Origin: Planctomycetota bacterium
GTDB lineage: Bacteria > Planctomycetota > Planctomycetia > Pirellulales > Pirellulaceae
Direction: 5' to 3'
Assembly (NCBI GenBank): GCA_024277285.1
Contig: JAJRVM010000059.1
Location: 1 to 21,234, forward strand
Length of the DNA stretch: 21,234 nt
Shown: one piece after another, positions 1 through 8,299 of the stretch
Layout: each line of letters opens with the position of its first letter
Numbering within the stretch: position 1 is the stretch's first letter
Notes under the pieces: generated by a model
What the model was told of the DNA's origin: nothing
Databases searched by the model: none
Seen by the model: only the letters and a program-made list of their open reading frames with translations
Position numbers and translations under genes: made by a program

Positions 1-3
1 CAA

Positions 4-97
4 CCCAGGCCTCCGCTCGCCTTCGGCTTGCTCCGACCTGGGCTTTCATAGCATCGGCCTTGCAGGCCGAACGCGTCACACCGCACTGGCATGTGAC
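4..97. repeat. Three consecutive inverted repeats
   Basis: Three dyads follow one another. CCCAGG (4-9) pairs with CCTGGG (37-42). TCGGCCT (54-60) pairs perfectly with AGGCCGA (64-70) across a 3-base loop. GTCACA (75-80) pairs with TGTGAC (92-97). None is followed by a T-run, so simple Rho-independent terminators are unlikely. The pattern fits a dispersed palindromic repeat or a structured transcript end of the gene to the left. Confidence 0.55.
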
Positions 98-293
98 ACC
101 GAGATGTCATCGTCCAATCGCAAGGAAATGCAGCACTCGCCCTGCTTGCTCGTCAGGCAGGTGAAGCCGTTTGGCAGACCAGCTGCAGACCCACCAACCG
201 ACCATCCAACGGCCGAGCAAGTCGATCACTAACACACTGTCGTTGCGCCGAGGTCGAATCACCGATCGGTCTGATCTCGGCTTGCGGATCGTT

Positions 294-355
294 CGCCGCC
301 ATACGCCCGGGATGGAATCCCGGGCCACATGCGATTGGGGAACCGTTCGGCGGCG
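294..355. repeat. Nested palindrome
   Basis: The core GCCCGGGAT (305-313) pairs perfectly with ATCCCGGGC (317-325) across a 3-base GGA loop. Outer arms CGCCGCC (294-300) and GGCGGCG (349-355) are also complementary, giving a two-level hairpin. It lies in DNA without a gene and looks like a REP/BIME-style intergenic repeat unit. That it is dispersed in the genome is inference from its form. Confidence 0.55.
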
Positions 356-735
356 TGGCACTGCGTGATCGGTGCGGCGGCAAGTCAATAACGTCAACTG
401 CTGGGCCAAGCGTCTTGCCATGGGAAATGCGTCCGATCATGCAGTGGCACTCAGCGTCACTTTGTGCGAGTGCTGAAGATATCGCTTCAATTCACGCAAG
501 TTCGCGGCCGCAATGTAAAGCTCTCCGAAAGGGACCCTCTTCGTAACAAGGCTCTTTTTTCACAACGTTGTAAATCGTTATGCGGCGTGCTGTGTCGGAT
601 GCTGACATGAAGCTGTTGCATGATTCCGCCTTTGTGGACGCCTTGAACCAGAACGTTGACCGTCATTAGTCACACGCCGACGAACAATTGCGTGAACCGG
701 AGCGGCGAAGTCGGGCATTTTGTGAGTTGTTTCCG

Positions 736-764
736 TTTCTTGACCCGACGCGATCCGCTATACT
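736..764 (+). promoter_or_regulatory. Possible sigma-70-like promoter for the MoxR operon
   Basis: A good -10-like hexamer TATACT (759-764) is preceded at a 17-base spacing by TTTCTT (736-741), a poor -35 match. A better -35-like TTGACC (740-745) is only 13 bases from the -10. The site lies about 170 bases before the leader ORF. Support is weak, since the -10 hexamer is the only good match. Confidence 0.25.
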
Positions 765-932
765 AATTGCTCACCATCGACTGATGTCGTCGTGCCAGAC
801 CCTGAACTTGGGAACTGCTTCGACACCCACAAAACGGACCTCGATTGGCGAACGAGGCGACGGCGAGTTGTATGGCGCCGCCTGTTTCACGTTCGTTCAC
901 CTTGCCACCTGCCCCGCCCAGAGAGCCTACCG

Positions 933-950
933 ATGAATGATCCTGCTTAA
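933..950 (+). CDS. Five-codon leader ORF abutting the MoxR start
   Basis: ATG at 933 opens a reading frame of MNDPA ending in TAA at 948-950, immediately followed by the MoxR ATG at 951 in the same frame. A GAGAG motif (921-925) lies about seven bases before 933, a plausible ribosome binding site. The ATG at 951 has no such motif at the right distance. Two readings fit: ribosomes terminate and re-initiate at TAAATG, or the ancestral MoxR start was 933 and a nonsense change has split off the first codons. It may also be chance. Confidence 0.35.
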   Translation: MNDPA

Positions 951-1961
951 ATGCTCCAGATCGACGATAAGGAACGAGCCGCTCGTCTCGTCGACGTCTG
1001 TCGAAGAATTCGTGAACAGGTAGGACTTGTCGTCGTCGGGCAGGATGAGGTGATCGAACAACTGCTCATCGCCATTCTAGCGCGAGGACACTGTTTGCTG
1101 GAGGGAGTGCCAGGCTTGGCCAAGACGTTAATGGTCCGCTCGCTGGCAGAATCGATGAACCTGTCGTTTCACAGGATTCAGTTCACTCCCGATTTGATGC
1201 CTGCCGACATCACGGGGACCGACATCATTCAGGAGAACAAGGAAACAGGGCACCGGGATCTGGTCTTTGATAAAGGACCGATCTTCACCCAGATGCTGCT
1301 GGCCGACGAAATCAATCGCACACCTCCGAAGACTCAGGCGGCGCTGCTGGAAGCGATGCAGGAGCACGAAGTCACGGTGGGAGGAACCACCTACCGGTTG
1401 GACGAGCCGTTCTTCGTTCTGGCGACGCAGAATCCGATTGAACAAGAAGGAACCTACCCGCTTCCTGAGGCGCAGCGGGATCGTTTTCTGCTCAATGTCA
1501 TCGTTGATTACCCCGACCGGGACCAGGAAGGCGAGATCATTGATCGGACGACATCCACGTTGTCGGCAAAACTGCAAGCCGTAGTGGCTGGCAAAGAGAT
1601 CATTGACTGTCAGCAGACGGTGCGACTGGTCCCCCTTCCCAAACACGTACGGAACTTCGTGCTCGATCTGGTTCGCTCGGCCCGCCCGAGTGACCCTGCC
1701 ACCGCCGCGTGGGTTGCTAACCTGGTTGAATGGGGGCCAGGCCCGCGTGCTTGCCAGCAACTTGTGCTGGCGTCGAAAGCGCGGGCTCTGCTGCACGGAC
1801 GATACCATGTAACTCGTGATGATGTCGAAGCGCTGGCGTTACCCGTTCTTCGCCACCGGATCGTGCCGACGTTCAATGCCGAAGCGGAGGGTGTGAGCGT
1901 TGACGATATCGTCCAACGTCTGTTAAACGGAATTGGGAAGACTTCCAAGCAACTGTTATAG
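951..1961 (+). CDS. MoxR-family AAA+ ATPase
   Basis: A 336-residue cytoplasmic AAA+ ATPase of the MoxR family, whose members use ATP to remodel or activate partner proteins, typically VWA-domain proteins encoded next door. The Walker A loop is GVPGLAKT (residues 52-59), Walker B reads LLADEIN with the acidic pair at 119-120, sensor 1 is ATQNP (158-162), and the arginine-bearing EAQRDRF lies at 173-179. The helical lid domain follows to the C-terminus. The length is normal for the family. ATG 951 is the first start after an in-frame stop at 948-950, so the protein cannot begin further upstream without readthrough. It heads the operon, with DUF58 and VWA genes downstream, the classic MoxR neighbourhood. 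Family assignment is secure; the physiological target is unknown. Confidence 0.95.
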   Translation: MLQIDDKERAARLVDVCRRIREQVGLVVVGQDEVIEQLLIAILARGHCLLEGVPGLAKTLMVRSLAESMNLSFHRIQFTPDLMPADITGTDIIQENKETGHRDLVFDKGPIFTQMLLADEINRTPPKTQAALLEAMQEHEVTVGGTTYRLDEPFFVLATQNPIEQEGTYPLPEAQRDRFLLNVIVDYPDRDQEGEIIDRTTSTLSAKLQAVVAGKEIIDCQQTVRLVPLPKHVRNFVLDLVRSARPSDPATAAWVANLVEWGPGPRACQQLVLASKARALLHGRYHVTRDDVEALALPVLRHRIVPTFNAEAEGVSVDDIVQRLLNGIGKTSKQLL

Positions 1962-2115
1962 CTTGAAGCTGCGAAAGGCTGGACCTGGTTCTTTCATTCA
2001 AGCGACGCACGTTTGCCTTGATGGCAGTTCTGTTTGATGAATGCTGCAACCGTAACGCCGGCCCGCCTGCAAGTTTGCCATAATTGCTCCCTCCTCATGA
2101 TTGATCGTTCGTCGT

Positions 2116-3021
2116 ATGCCACACATTTTTGACGTCCTGTCGTCACATGACATCGGAAAGTTTGCGAACTTGCAGGTTCTGGCCCGACAGGTCGTAGAGG
2201 GGTTCTGTTCGGGATTACACCGTTCACCTCACAAGGGATTCAGCGTCGAATTCAAAGCGCATCGGCCGTATGCCCCTGGAGACGACATTCGCAGTATCGA
2301 CTGGAAGGTTTTTGGAAAGACCGACCGGTTGTTTATCCGCGAGTACGAGGAAGAGACGAACCTGCGTTGCACGATCCTTGTCGACTCCAGCGGATCGATG
2401 GGGTACCGAGGATCGCGAAGTAATGGGCTGAGTAAGCATGACTACGCCGTGCGTACGGCGGCCTGCCTAACTTATCTGATACTACAACAGCAGGACAGTG
2501 TTGGCTTGGTCACTTTCGACGCTACGGTTCGTCGCTATATTCCACCGCGCGGCCGACCGCGGCACATGCGGACGATCATCAACGAGCTGAAGAAACAAAA
2601 ACCGGGTCACGAGACCGAACTGGGCACGGTGTTTCACGAGATGGTCGCAAAGATCCAACGGCGTGGTCTGCTGATTATCCTGTCGGACTTGTTTGGCGAC
2701 GTCGATCCGCTAATGAAATCGTTGGCTCATTTCCGCCATGCGAATCACGAAATCATCATTTTTCAGATCTGGGATCCTGACGAGCTCGATTTTCCATTCC
2801 GGCAGTGGACTCAATTCGAGTCGCTCGAGGCGAGTGCCAATCGGCATCTGGTCGATCCGGCGCAGATTCGCCGAGCTTACCTGGAACGGCTGGCCGAGTT
2901 TCGCGATCAGCTCGCCAATGGCTGTAGTCGGCATCGTATCAGCTTGGTTCCGCTGACGACCGATCTGCCGTATGCCGAATCGCTCGCCTCCTACCTCGCG
3001 CTGCGCAGGAGGTCACGATGA
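2116..3021 (+). CDS. DUF58 domain protein (VWA-like, MoxR partner)
   Basis: About 301 residues, cytoplasmic, with no membrane segment. The DUF58 signature is clear: [20 protein letters not shown] at about residues 52-71, followed by the REYEEE motif. After it comes a VWA-like fold with a complete MIDAS-type DxSxS (D90, S92, S94 in VDSSGSMGY). DUF58 proteins are regular partners of MoxR ATPases, but their biochemical role is not settled. I chose ATG 2116; a TTG at 2101 would add five residues, and neither has a good ribosome binding site. The gap to MoxR is 154 bases, long for this operon. The stop codon at 3019-3021 lies just before the strong ribosome binding site of the next gene, implying coupled translation. 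Confidence 0.9.
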   Translation: MPHIFDVLSSHDIGKFANLQVLARQVVEGFCSGLHRSPHKGFSVEFKAHRPYAPGDDIRSIDWKVFGKTDRLFIREYEEETNLRCTILVDSSGSMGYRGSRSNGLSKHDYAVRTAACLTYLILQQQDSVGLVTFDATVRRYIPPRGRPRHMRTIINELKKQKPGHETELGTVFHEMVAKIQRRGLLIILSDLFGDVDPLMKSLAHFRHANHEIIIFQIWDPDELDFPFRQWTQFESLEASANRHLVDPAQIRRAYLERLAEFRDQLANGCSRHRISLVPLTTDLPYAESLASYLALRRRSR

Positions 3022-3022
3022 A

Positions 3023-3028
3023 AGGAGG
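3023..3028 (+). promoter_or_regulatory. Strong ribosome binding site that fixes a GTG start
   Basis: AGGAGG, within AAAGGAGG, sits nine bases before GTG 3038 and right after the stop of the DUF58 gene. It decides in favour of GTG 3038 over an upstream in-frame ATG at 2972 that lies inside the previous gene. Confidence 0.75.
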
Positions 3029-3037
3029 CGACATTTC

Positions 3038-5308
3038 GTGACGTTTCTTAACCAGGCCCTGGCGTTTGGCGCCGCCGCGCTGCTGATTCCACTCGTGATT
3101 CACATCCTGAATCGCAGCCGCTTTCGTACTGTCCAGTGGGGAGCCATGCATCTGCTGGAAGCCGTGATCAACGTCAATCACAAACGTTTCCAACTGGAGC
3201 AGTGGATTCTGCTGATCGTCCGCTGCGCGATCCCGGTCTTGTTGGCTCTGGCGCTTGCCCGCCCGGTACTGACCGGTTCTCGCATGCTCGAAGGTGATGC
3301 GCCGGTGTCGATCGTGATCCTGCTCGATACCAGCTATTCGATGGACACCGTGAACGAATCGGGGTCGCGATTCCGGAAAGCCGTTGATGCTGCGTGTGAT
3401 CTGATCGACGCAACTGGACGTGGTTCCGATATCTACATAATCGAGACTGGAGGCAGTCCTGCGGGGCTATTCGATCAACCGAGTACGGATGCGGATTCCG
3501 TGACTCGTCGACTGAAGCTGTTGCGTGGCGGCTTTGGCGCGAGCCAGATGCAAATGGCTCTGGACCAAGCGTTAGCGACGTTGTCCGCTATGTCAAATGT
3601 GCGCAGGGAACTGGTCGTGATCAGCGACTTTCAACCGGCGGATTGGGATAATGTCGGCCTGAACGCCGAGTCGATCCGTCAACAGTGTGATGCGATGGAT
3701 ATTCACCCCACCTTAACGCTGTTGCCTGTCGGAGACTCGATTCGCAGAAATGTGTCGGTCAATTCGCTGACGTTTCCTAGTCGGGCGCTGGGGGTGGGCC
3801 AGCAGTTGATGGTTCGCGCCAATCTCCACAATCATGGGGATTCGCCCCTGGACAACACTCGCGTCATCATGCGGATCGACGGTGCCGAATTCTCGGTGTC
3901 GCAGGTCTCCCTTGCAGCAAACGGAACGACACAAGTGTTGTTTCCATGCTCGTTCGATTCGGCCGGATCGCACGTCATGGAAGTCGAGGTCGTCGCCGAC
4001 GACAGTCTGTTGGCTGACAATCGTTATGCGGCCGCAGTCACGGTTTGGAATCGTGTCGACGTTCTGCTGGTTGACGGTGCTCCAAGTTCGCAACCGCTTC
4101 AAGGTGAAACGGACTACTTGTCAGTCGCCCTGACGCCATTCGCCTTTGGGCGAGTCAAGTTGTCTGATCTTATCGAGACGAAAGTGGTGGCTCCCAACGC
4201 CATCGACGAACCGATGCTAAGGAAGACGCGGGTGGTCGTGCTGGCCAACGTTCCACGGTTGGACGATAACCGAGTTGATCTGTTGACACGCTTTGTGCGG
4301 GACGGTGGCGCACTGCTAGTATGTGCTGGAAACCGCATCGATCTGAACTGGTACAACGACAAATTGTTTGCCCAGCAGACAGGCTTGTTGCCGGTCGCGT
4401 TCGGTGCACCTCGCGGCAAGATTGATGATACGGGCAGCAGTTCGCGAATCGTCACCGGTCGATTTGATTATCCAGCCCTCGAACTATTCAATGAGCCAGC
4501 CAACGGAGACTTGTCGACGGCCGAAATCCGACAGTGGTACGAGTTACGGACGGGCGATCACCAGGCGGATGCCTCAGGAGTTCTTGCGGCCGGGCAGAGC
4601 GACTCGTTTGTCGGTGATGCGGCTCGATTGGTCGTGATGGCACGACTCGATACCGGCGAGCCGTTCATGGTCGAACGCTTGTTTGGAGAAGGCGTGGTCG
4701 TTCAACTGGCCACGGCGTGCGACGCGGACTGGTCGGATTTGCCGATGCGGCCCGTCTATGTGCCCTTGATGCAGCAGCTTATTACGTCGATGGCATCGCG
4801 CATATCGCCGCCACGCAACATCAGGACCGGAGAGCCCGCGGTGGCGTTGCTGGACGATGCTGACCTGAAGATCGATGCGAAATCTGCTGCCTCACGGTCA
4901 ACCGAGGAAGCGACCCGTCAGGAGCCGGTGACCATTTCGGTGGTCACACCCGAAGGTGCGCGACGAATGTTGCGCACGGTGCCGGAGCGGTCGCTGCAGG
5001 TCGCGCGTTTCACTGCGACGCGGCGACCAGGAATCTACACGATGTCGTTGCCGACCGCAAAGAACCTCCACTTCGTTGCCGAAACATCGCGAGTCGAGTC
5101 AGATCCCACGCTATTGAACGAGTCAGAGCTCGCCGAGCTCGCCGAAAATCTGAACGCAACCGTGGTCAAATCGTCAAGCGATTATCTTGAGCAGGAAGAC
5201 GTCCGTCGGCACGGCCGTGAGATCTGGAAATATGTCCTGGGGGCATTGCTGGTGTTCATGTTCCTTGAAGTTGTCTTGCAACAACGCTTCGCGAGGGTTT
5301 CAACATGA
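3038..5308 (+). CDS. BatA-like VWA membrane protein
   Basis: About 756 residues. The N-terminus (MTFLNQALAFGAAALLIPLV and the following HILNRSRFRTVQWG) is the BatA/aerotolerance N-terminal domain with a first membrane helix; a second helix lies near residues 57-76. A VWA domain follows with MIDAS residues D97, S99 and S101 (LLDTSYSM) and the later strand VVISDF ending near D197, so its size is normal. A CARDB-like beta-sandwich region comes next. A segment from about residue 340 (VDVLLVDG, then TRFVRDGGALLVCAG) resembles the glutamine-amidotransferase-like fold often found in such proteins, without a recognisable catalytic triad. A C-terminal helix (KYVLGALLVFMFLEVVLQQ) anchors the end, so most of the protein should face the periplasm. 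GTG 3038 is chosen because of the AGGAGG at 3023-3028. It overlaps the next gene by four bases (ATGA). Confidence 0.88.
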   Translation: MTFLNQALAFGAAALLIPLVIHILNRSRFRTVQWGAMHLLEAVINVNHKRFQLEQWILLIVRCAIPVLLALALARPVLTGSRMLEGDAPVSIVILLDTSYSMDTVNESGSRFRKAVDAACDLIDATGRGSDIYIIETGGSPAGLFDQPSTDADSVTRRLKLLRGGFGASQMQMALDQALATLSAMSNVRRELVVISDFQPADWDNVGLNAESIRQQCDAMDIHPTLTLLPVGDSIRRNVSVNSLTFPSRALGVGQQLMVRANLHNHGDSPLDNTRVIMRIDGAEFSVSQVSLAANGTTQVLFPCSFDSAGSHVMEVEVVADDSLLADNRYAAAVTVWNRVDVLLVDGAPSSQPLQGETDYLSVALTPFAFGRVKLSDLIETKVVAPNAIDEPMLRKTRVVVLANVPRLDDNRVDLLTRFVRDGGALLVCAGNRIDLNWYNDKLFAQQTGLLPVAFGAPRGKIDDTGSSSRIVTGRFDYPALELFNEPANGDLSTAEIRQWYELRTGDHQADASGVLAAGQSDSFVGDAARLVVMARLDTGEPFMVERLFGEGVVVQLATACDADWSDLPMRPVYVPLMQQLITSMASRISPPRNIRTGEPAVALLDDADLKIDAKSAASRSTEEATRQEPVTISVVTPEGARRMLRTVPERSLQVARFTATRRPGIYTMSLPTAKNLHFVAETSRVESDPTLLNESELAELAENLNATVVKSSSDYLEQEDVRRHGREIWKYVLGALLVFMFLEVVLQQRFARVST

Positions 5309-8172
5309 CCAGCATTCGTTTTGTCGGCGAACTTCCCCTGTGGCTGGGCCTGTGCCTGGCAATCGTGGTTGCGGCGCTGTCGTGGCGTTATTACCGCCGT
5401 GAAAGCGTTGAACTTTCCGCACGACTGAAATGGCTCCTGCCGTTGTTGCGATCGGCGGCTTTCTTTCTCGGTGTCATGGTGTTGACCGGTCCGGTGTTGC
5501 AGCACCGTCAGGTGATTGGCGAATTGGGGCAGGTGAAGATCTACTTTGACGCATCCGAGAGCATGGCAATGCAGGACCGTCACATGTCGACGGGGCGCAA
5601 GCTACTGCTTGGCGAGCAACTGGGGTGGCTTGGCGAAGGGAAACTTGACGCGTCGCTGTTTCATGCCGCCGATCGGTTGCGAAATGCACGACGGAAATTC
5701 GTTCAGCGAATCACAGAGCAAGATCCATCTGTCGATCTTGCGGCGGAATCAACGGAGCGGAGCGCGGCTGGTAATCGGACAACGGTCGATCACGCTACTG
5801 TTAAAGCAGCTCGCGATCAGTTTGTGAGCGACCTACTTCCCGTTCCGGATCTGCTGGGTGACTCGCGCCGCACGCTGGCGGTAGGAGGCGAGGCGGCGGT
5901 CTCGTCCAACCCGAGTTTCGCTGCCCGCTTGTCCGCCGAACTTGTTGAGCCGCTCGCGGGCGTTGCCATCCCTGAGTCGACTGAAGGTCTATCCGCATCG
6001 ATCACCCAGTTGCTGTCCATCGCGGACCGCTCTGGTGAAATTGAACGGCAGGTGGCAAGCGAATTCGAGTCGCTGGCCGAGACGCTATTGAATTCACAGG
6101 ACCAATCCATCCAGGCAGTTGTGACTCAGATCGACGAGTCTCCGCGGTGGCGACGCTGCGAACTGGAATTGTTCGATTCGCGTACCAGTGTCTATGCCGA
6201 GCTCTGCCAACGCCACGATGTGCAACTGTTCCTGCTATCGGCCGGGGAGGCGATCGTGCGCGATGCGATTATGCCGGACGACTCGACCGCATCCAGTAAC
6301 CCGTATGTGTTCACCGAGAACTTCTCGACTCAAACCGACCTGAGTTCCGGAGTTGTGGCCACACAGCATGGTATCGTGACATTGAAGGAGCCGGACACCG
6401 AGTCGCGTGAGCCGCAGACCGCAGTCGTGTTATTTTCGGACGGGCAGCATAATCTGGGACCGTCACCTCTTCAGACAGCCCGAGTATTGGGCCGTCAGGG
6501 AGTTGCTTTCTACTGCGTTTCGATGGGGGCGTCGAAATCCGCGCCCGATCTCGCCGTGATCGGCCTGGAACATCCGCCGATGGTGTTCCGGAAAGACAAA
6601 GTTCGCGGTGTCATGGTCGTGCGCGATCGCATGCCTGCGGGGCAGCCTTTCGTGGCCCAGATTCGGTACGGGACGGACGTTCTCTGGCAGCAACAGTTGC
6701 GGACACGAAACGAAATGGAGCGGCGGATTGAGTTTGAATTCACCGTTGATGAACTGGTTGAGCGAATCGGTAGCCAATTCGATTCAGATCTGGTGCAAAA
6801 CACACTGCCGTTGCCATTTGAGGCTTCAGTGACATCGTTGGCAGGCGAAAACGAAACCGGCAACAATCAGCGGACCATGCGGCTAGCTGTGGTGACACAG
6901 CGAAATCGCGTTTTGATTATTGACGGTCGAGCACGCTGGGAAACCAGGTATCTTCGCAATGCGTTCGAGCGGGACGACAAGTGGCGGGTCAACACGTTGA
7001 TCGCCGGCTCAGGTGCCGACGGCGAGTCGCTCTCTCGTGGCAATCAAGATGGACAGTTTCCCGACACGCGAGACGCGTTGTTCAAATATGACTTGGTGAT
7101 CATGGGAGAGATACAGCCCGATCTATTCACTGAGCCGGAGCAATTGTGGTTGCGTGAGTTTGTCGAGATTCGTGGTGGTGGGATGATTTTTGTCGACGGC
7201 CAACGCGGCTATCTTCGCCAATGGGCAGATCGCCAGCCGGGCCCCTTGTTGCCGGTCGAGTTGTCGGCCGATCCGTTGACGGAGAAACCAACTTCATTGA
7301 AGTTGACAAGCAAGGGGGCGACGATCAGTGCCTTGATGCTGCAATTGGACAAACAGGATAACGTTCGCTTCTGGACGGAATTGCCCGTCCCGCGTTCAAT
7401 GGCTAACGCCAAGGCGCTTCCCGGGTCCGAGGTACTGGTGGAGGCGGACGTGGCCGGCCGCTCTTGCCCTGCCATGGTGACTCGCATGTGTGGGGCTGGA
7501 CGCGTTCTCTACCTGGCATTCGATGAGACCTGGCGATGGCGTTACAAGGTGGCCGATACCTGGCACCAGCGCATCTGGAACCAGTTGGCGCGATTTGTCA
7601 TGCCTCGGCCCTTTGCGGTCAGTGGAGAGTATTTGTCGATTGATACCGGAGCAATCTGTTACGACCCAGGCGATACGGTTTCGGTTCGGATCCGTCTGTT
7701 GGGTCTCGATGGCAAACCGTGCTCGGTAGCTATCGCTGACGCGCTCGTCTCGATGGATGGAAAGGTCGTTTCCAAGATTAGCCTGAAGCCCGACCCGGAG
7801 GTGCCCGGCATCTACCGTGGCCAATTCTCAGGACTGGAGCACGGCGCATACGAGGTCTCCATTCAGGCTTCCGGATACAGTGAATCGGCACTTAAGGCAC
7901 GCAGCAAGTTTGTCGTGTTGCCGGCGGAAACGGGTGAGTTGGACGAGACGGCCGCGAATGAGAGTCTCCTGAAGCAGATGGCCGAACAGTCGGGTGGCGT
8001 GTATCTTCGTGAAGAAGAGGTCAATCAACTTCCCGAATTGCTCAGCCCATTGAGCAGCGGGCGAGTGATCGAGTCAGAGACACCGTTATGGCAGAGCTAC
8101 TGGTGGTTCACGTCGATCATCCTATTGCTGTCGATCGAGTGGTTACTGCGAAAGCGCGCGGGTTTGCTGTAA
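5305..8172 (+). CDS. Large VWA membrane protein with amidotransferase-like domain
   Basis: A 955-residue protein with two N-terminal membrane helices (about 10-26 and 43-61) and one near the C-terminus (YWWFTSIILLLSIEWLL). A MIDAS-type DASES lies at residues 82-86 and the partner strand AVVLFSDG at 373-380. The distance between them is nearly 300 residues, about three times that in the neighbouring BatA-like protein, so the VWA fold seems to carry a large helical insertion. After the VWA domain, VLIIDGRARWETRYLRNAF (about 535-553) and FVEIRGGGMIFVDG (about 619-632) look like an amidotransferase-like fold without obvious catalytic residues. A beta-sandwich region precedes the C-terminal helix. 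It is translationally coupled to the upstream gene by ATGA. A structural or sensory partner of the MoxR ATPase in the envelope is likely; the precise role is unknown. Confidence 0.82.
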   Translation: MTSIRFVGELPLWLGLCLAIVVAALSWRYYRRESVELSARLKWLLPLLRSAAFFLGVMVLTGPVLQHRQVIGELGQVKIYFDASESMAMQDRHMSTGRKLLLGEQLGWLGEGKLDASLFHAADRLRNARRKFVQRITEQDPSVDLAAESTERSAAGNRTTVDHATVKAARDQFVSDLLPVPDLLGDSRRTLAVGGEAAVSSNPSFAARLSAELVEPLAGVAIPESTEGLSASITQLLSIADRSGEIERQVASEFESLAETLLNSQDQSIQAVVTQIDESPRWRRCELELFDSRTSVYAELCQRHDVQLFLLSAGEAIVRDAIMPDDSTASSNPYVFTENFSTQTDLSSGVVATQHGIVTLKEPDTESREPQTAVVLFSDGQHNLGPSPLQTARVLGRQGVAFYCVSMGASKSAPDLAVIGLEHPPMVFRKDKVRGVMVVRDRMPAGQPFVAQIRYGTDVLWQQQLRTRNEMERRIEFEFTVDELVERIGSQFDSDLVQNTLPLPFEASVTSLAGENETGNNQRTMRLAVVTQRNRVLIIDGRARWETRYLRNAFERDDKWRVNTLIAGSGADGESLSRGNQDGQFPDTRDALFKYDLVIMGEIQPDLFTEPEQLWLREFVEIRGGGMIFVDGQRGYLRQWADRQPGPLLPVELSADPLTEKPTSLKLTSKGATISALMLQLDKQDNVRFWTELPVPRSMANAKALPGSEVLVEADVAGRSCPAMVTRMCGAGRVLYLAFDETWRWRYKVADTWHQRIWNQLARFVMPRPFAVSGEYLSIDTGAICYDPGDTVSVRIRLLGLDGKPCSVAIADALVSMDGKVVSKISLKPDPEVPGIYRGQFSGLEHGAYEVSIQASGYSESALKARSKFVVLPAETGELDETAANESLLKQMAEQSGGVYLREEEVNQLPELLSPLSSGRVIESETPLWQSYWWFTSIILLLSIEWLLRKRAGLL

Positions 8173-8189
8173 GTTGGCCCACATTGGAT

Positions 8190-8219
8190 TGGAGTTGGCC
8201 AGGAATGGAGTTGGCCAAC
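8190..8219. repeat. Short direct repeats and a palindrome in an intergenic gap
   Basis: TGGAGTTGGCCA occurs twice (8190-8201 and 8206-8217), 16 bases apart. The second copy ends in the perfect 10-base palindrome GTTGGCCAAC (8210-8219), and AGTTGGCC also occurs at 8172-8179. They sit in the 127-base gap before the giant coiled-coil gene, the widest spacing in this part of the operon. They could be an operator, or a duplication of the end of the preceding gene. Confidence 0.4.
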
Positions 8220-8299
8220 CGTCGTTTCCGGAGCGACTTCCTGGTACGATCGCGTGGTGCATTGGAAGGAAACAAAATACCCGTAAATGGGGATAAGTT

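Larger units (their letters stand above)
1..932. other. Non-coding region with hairpins upstream of the MoxR operon
   Basis: I see no convincing gene in this stretch on either strand. Its open frames are short, overlap one another on both strands, lack ribosome binding sites and resemble no family I know. It does hold structure: a chain of inverted repeats at 4-97, a nested palindrome at 294-355, and a weak promoter-like pair near 736-764 ahead of the MoxR gene. It is best read as an intergenic region made partly of dispersed palindromic repeats plus the 5' untranslated region of the operon. A small unannotated RNA cannot be excluded. Confidence 0.6.

Noticed and set aside
107..546. Several 60-100 codon open frames on both strands in the upstream region
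   Set aside because: They overlap each other on both strands, run through palindromes, lack ribosome binding sites and resemble no protein family.
688..936. 82-codon plus-strand frame just before MoxR
   Set aside because: It covers the likely promoter and untranslated leader; composition is not protein-like and it has no recognisable domain.
1128..1808. 226-codon minus-strand open frame over the MoxR gene
   Set aside because: Shadow of a securely identified AAA+ ATPase; no ribosome binding site and no recognisable domain.
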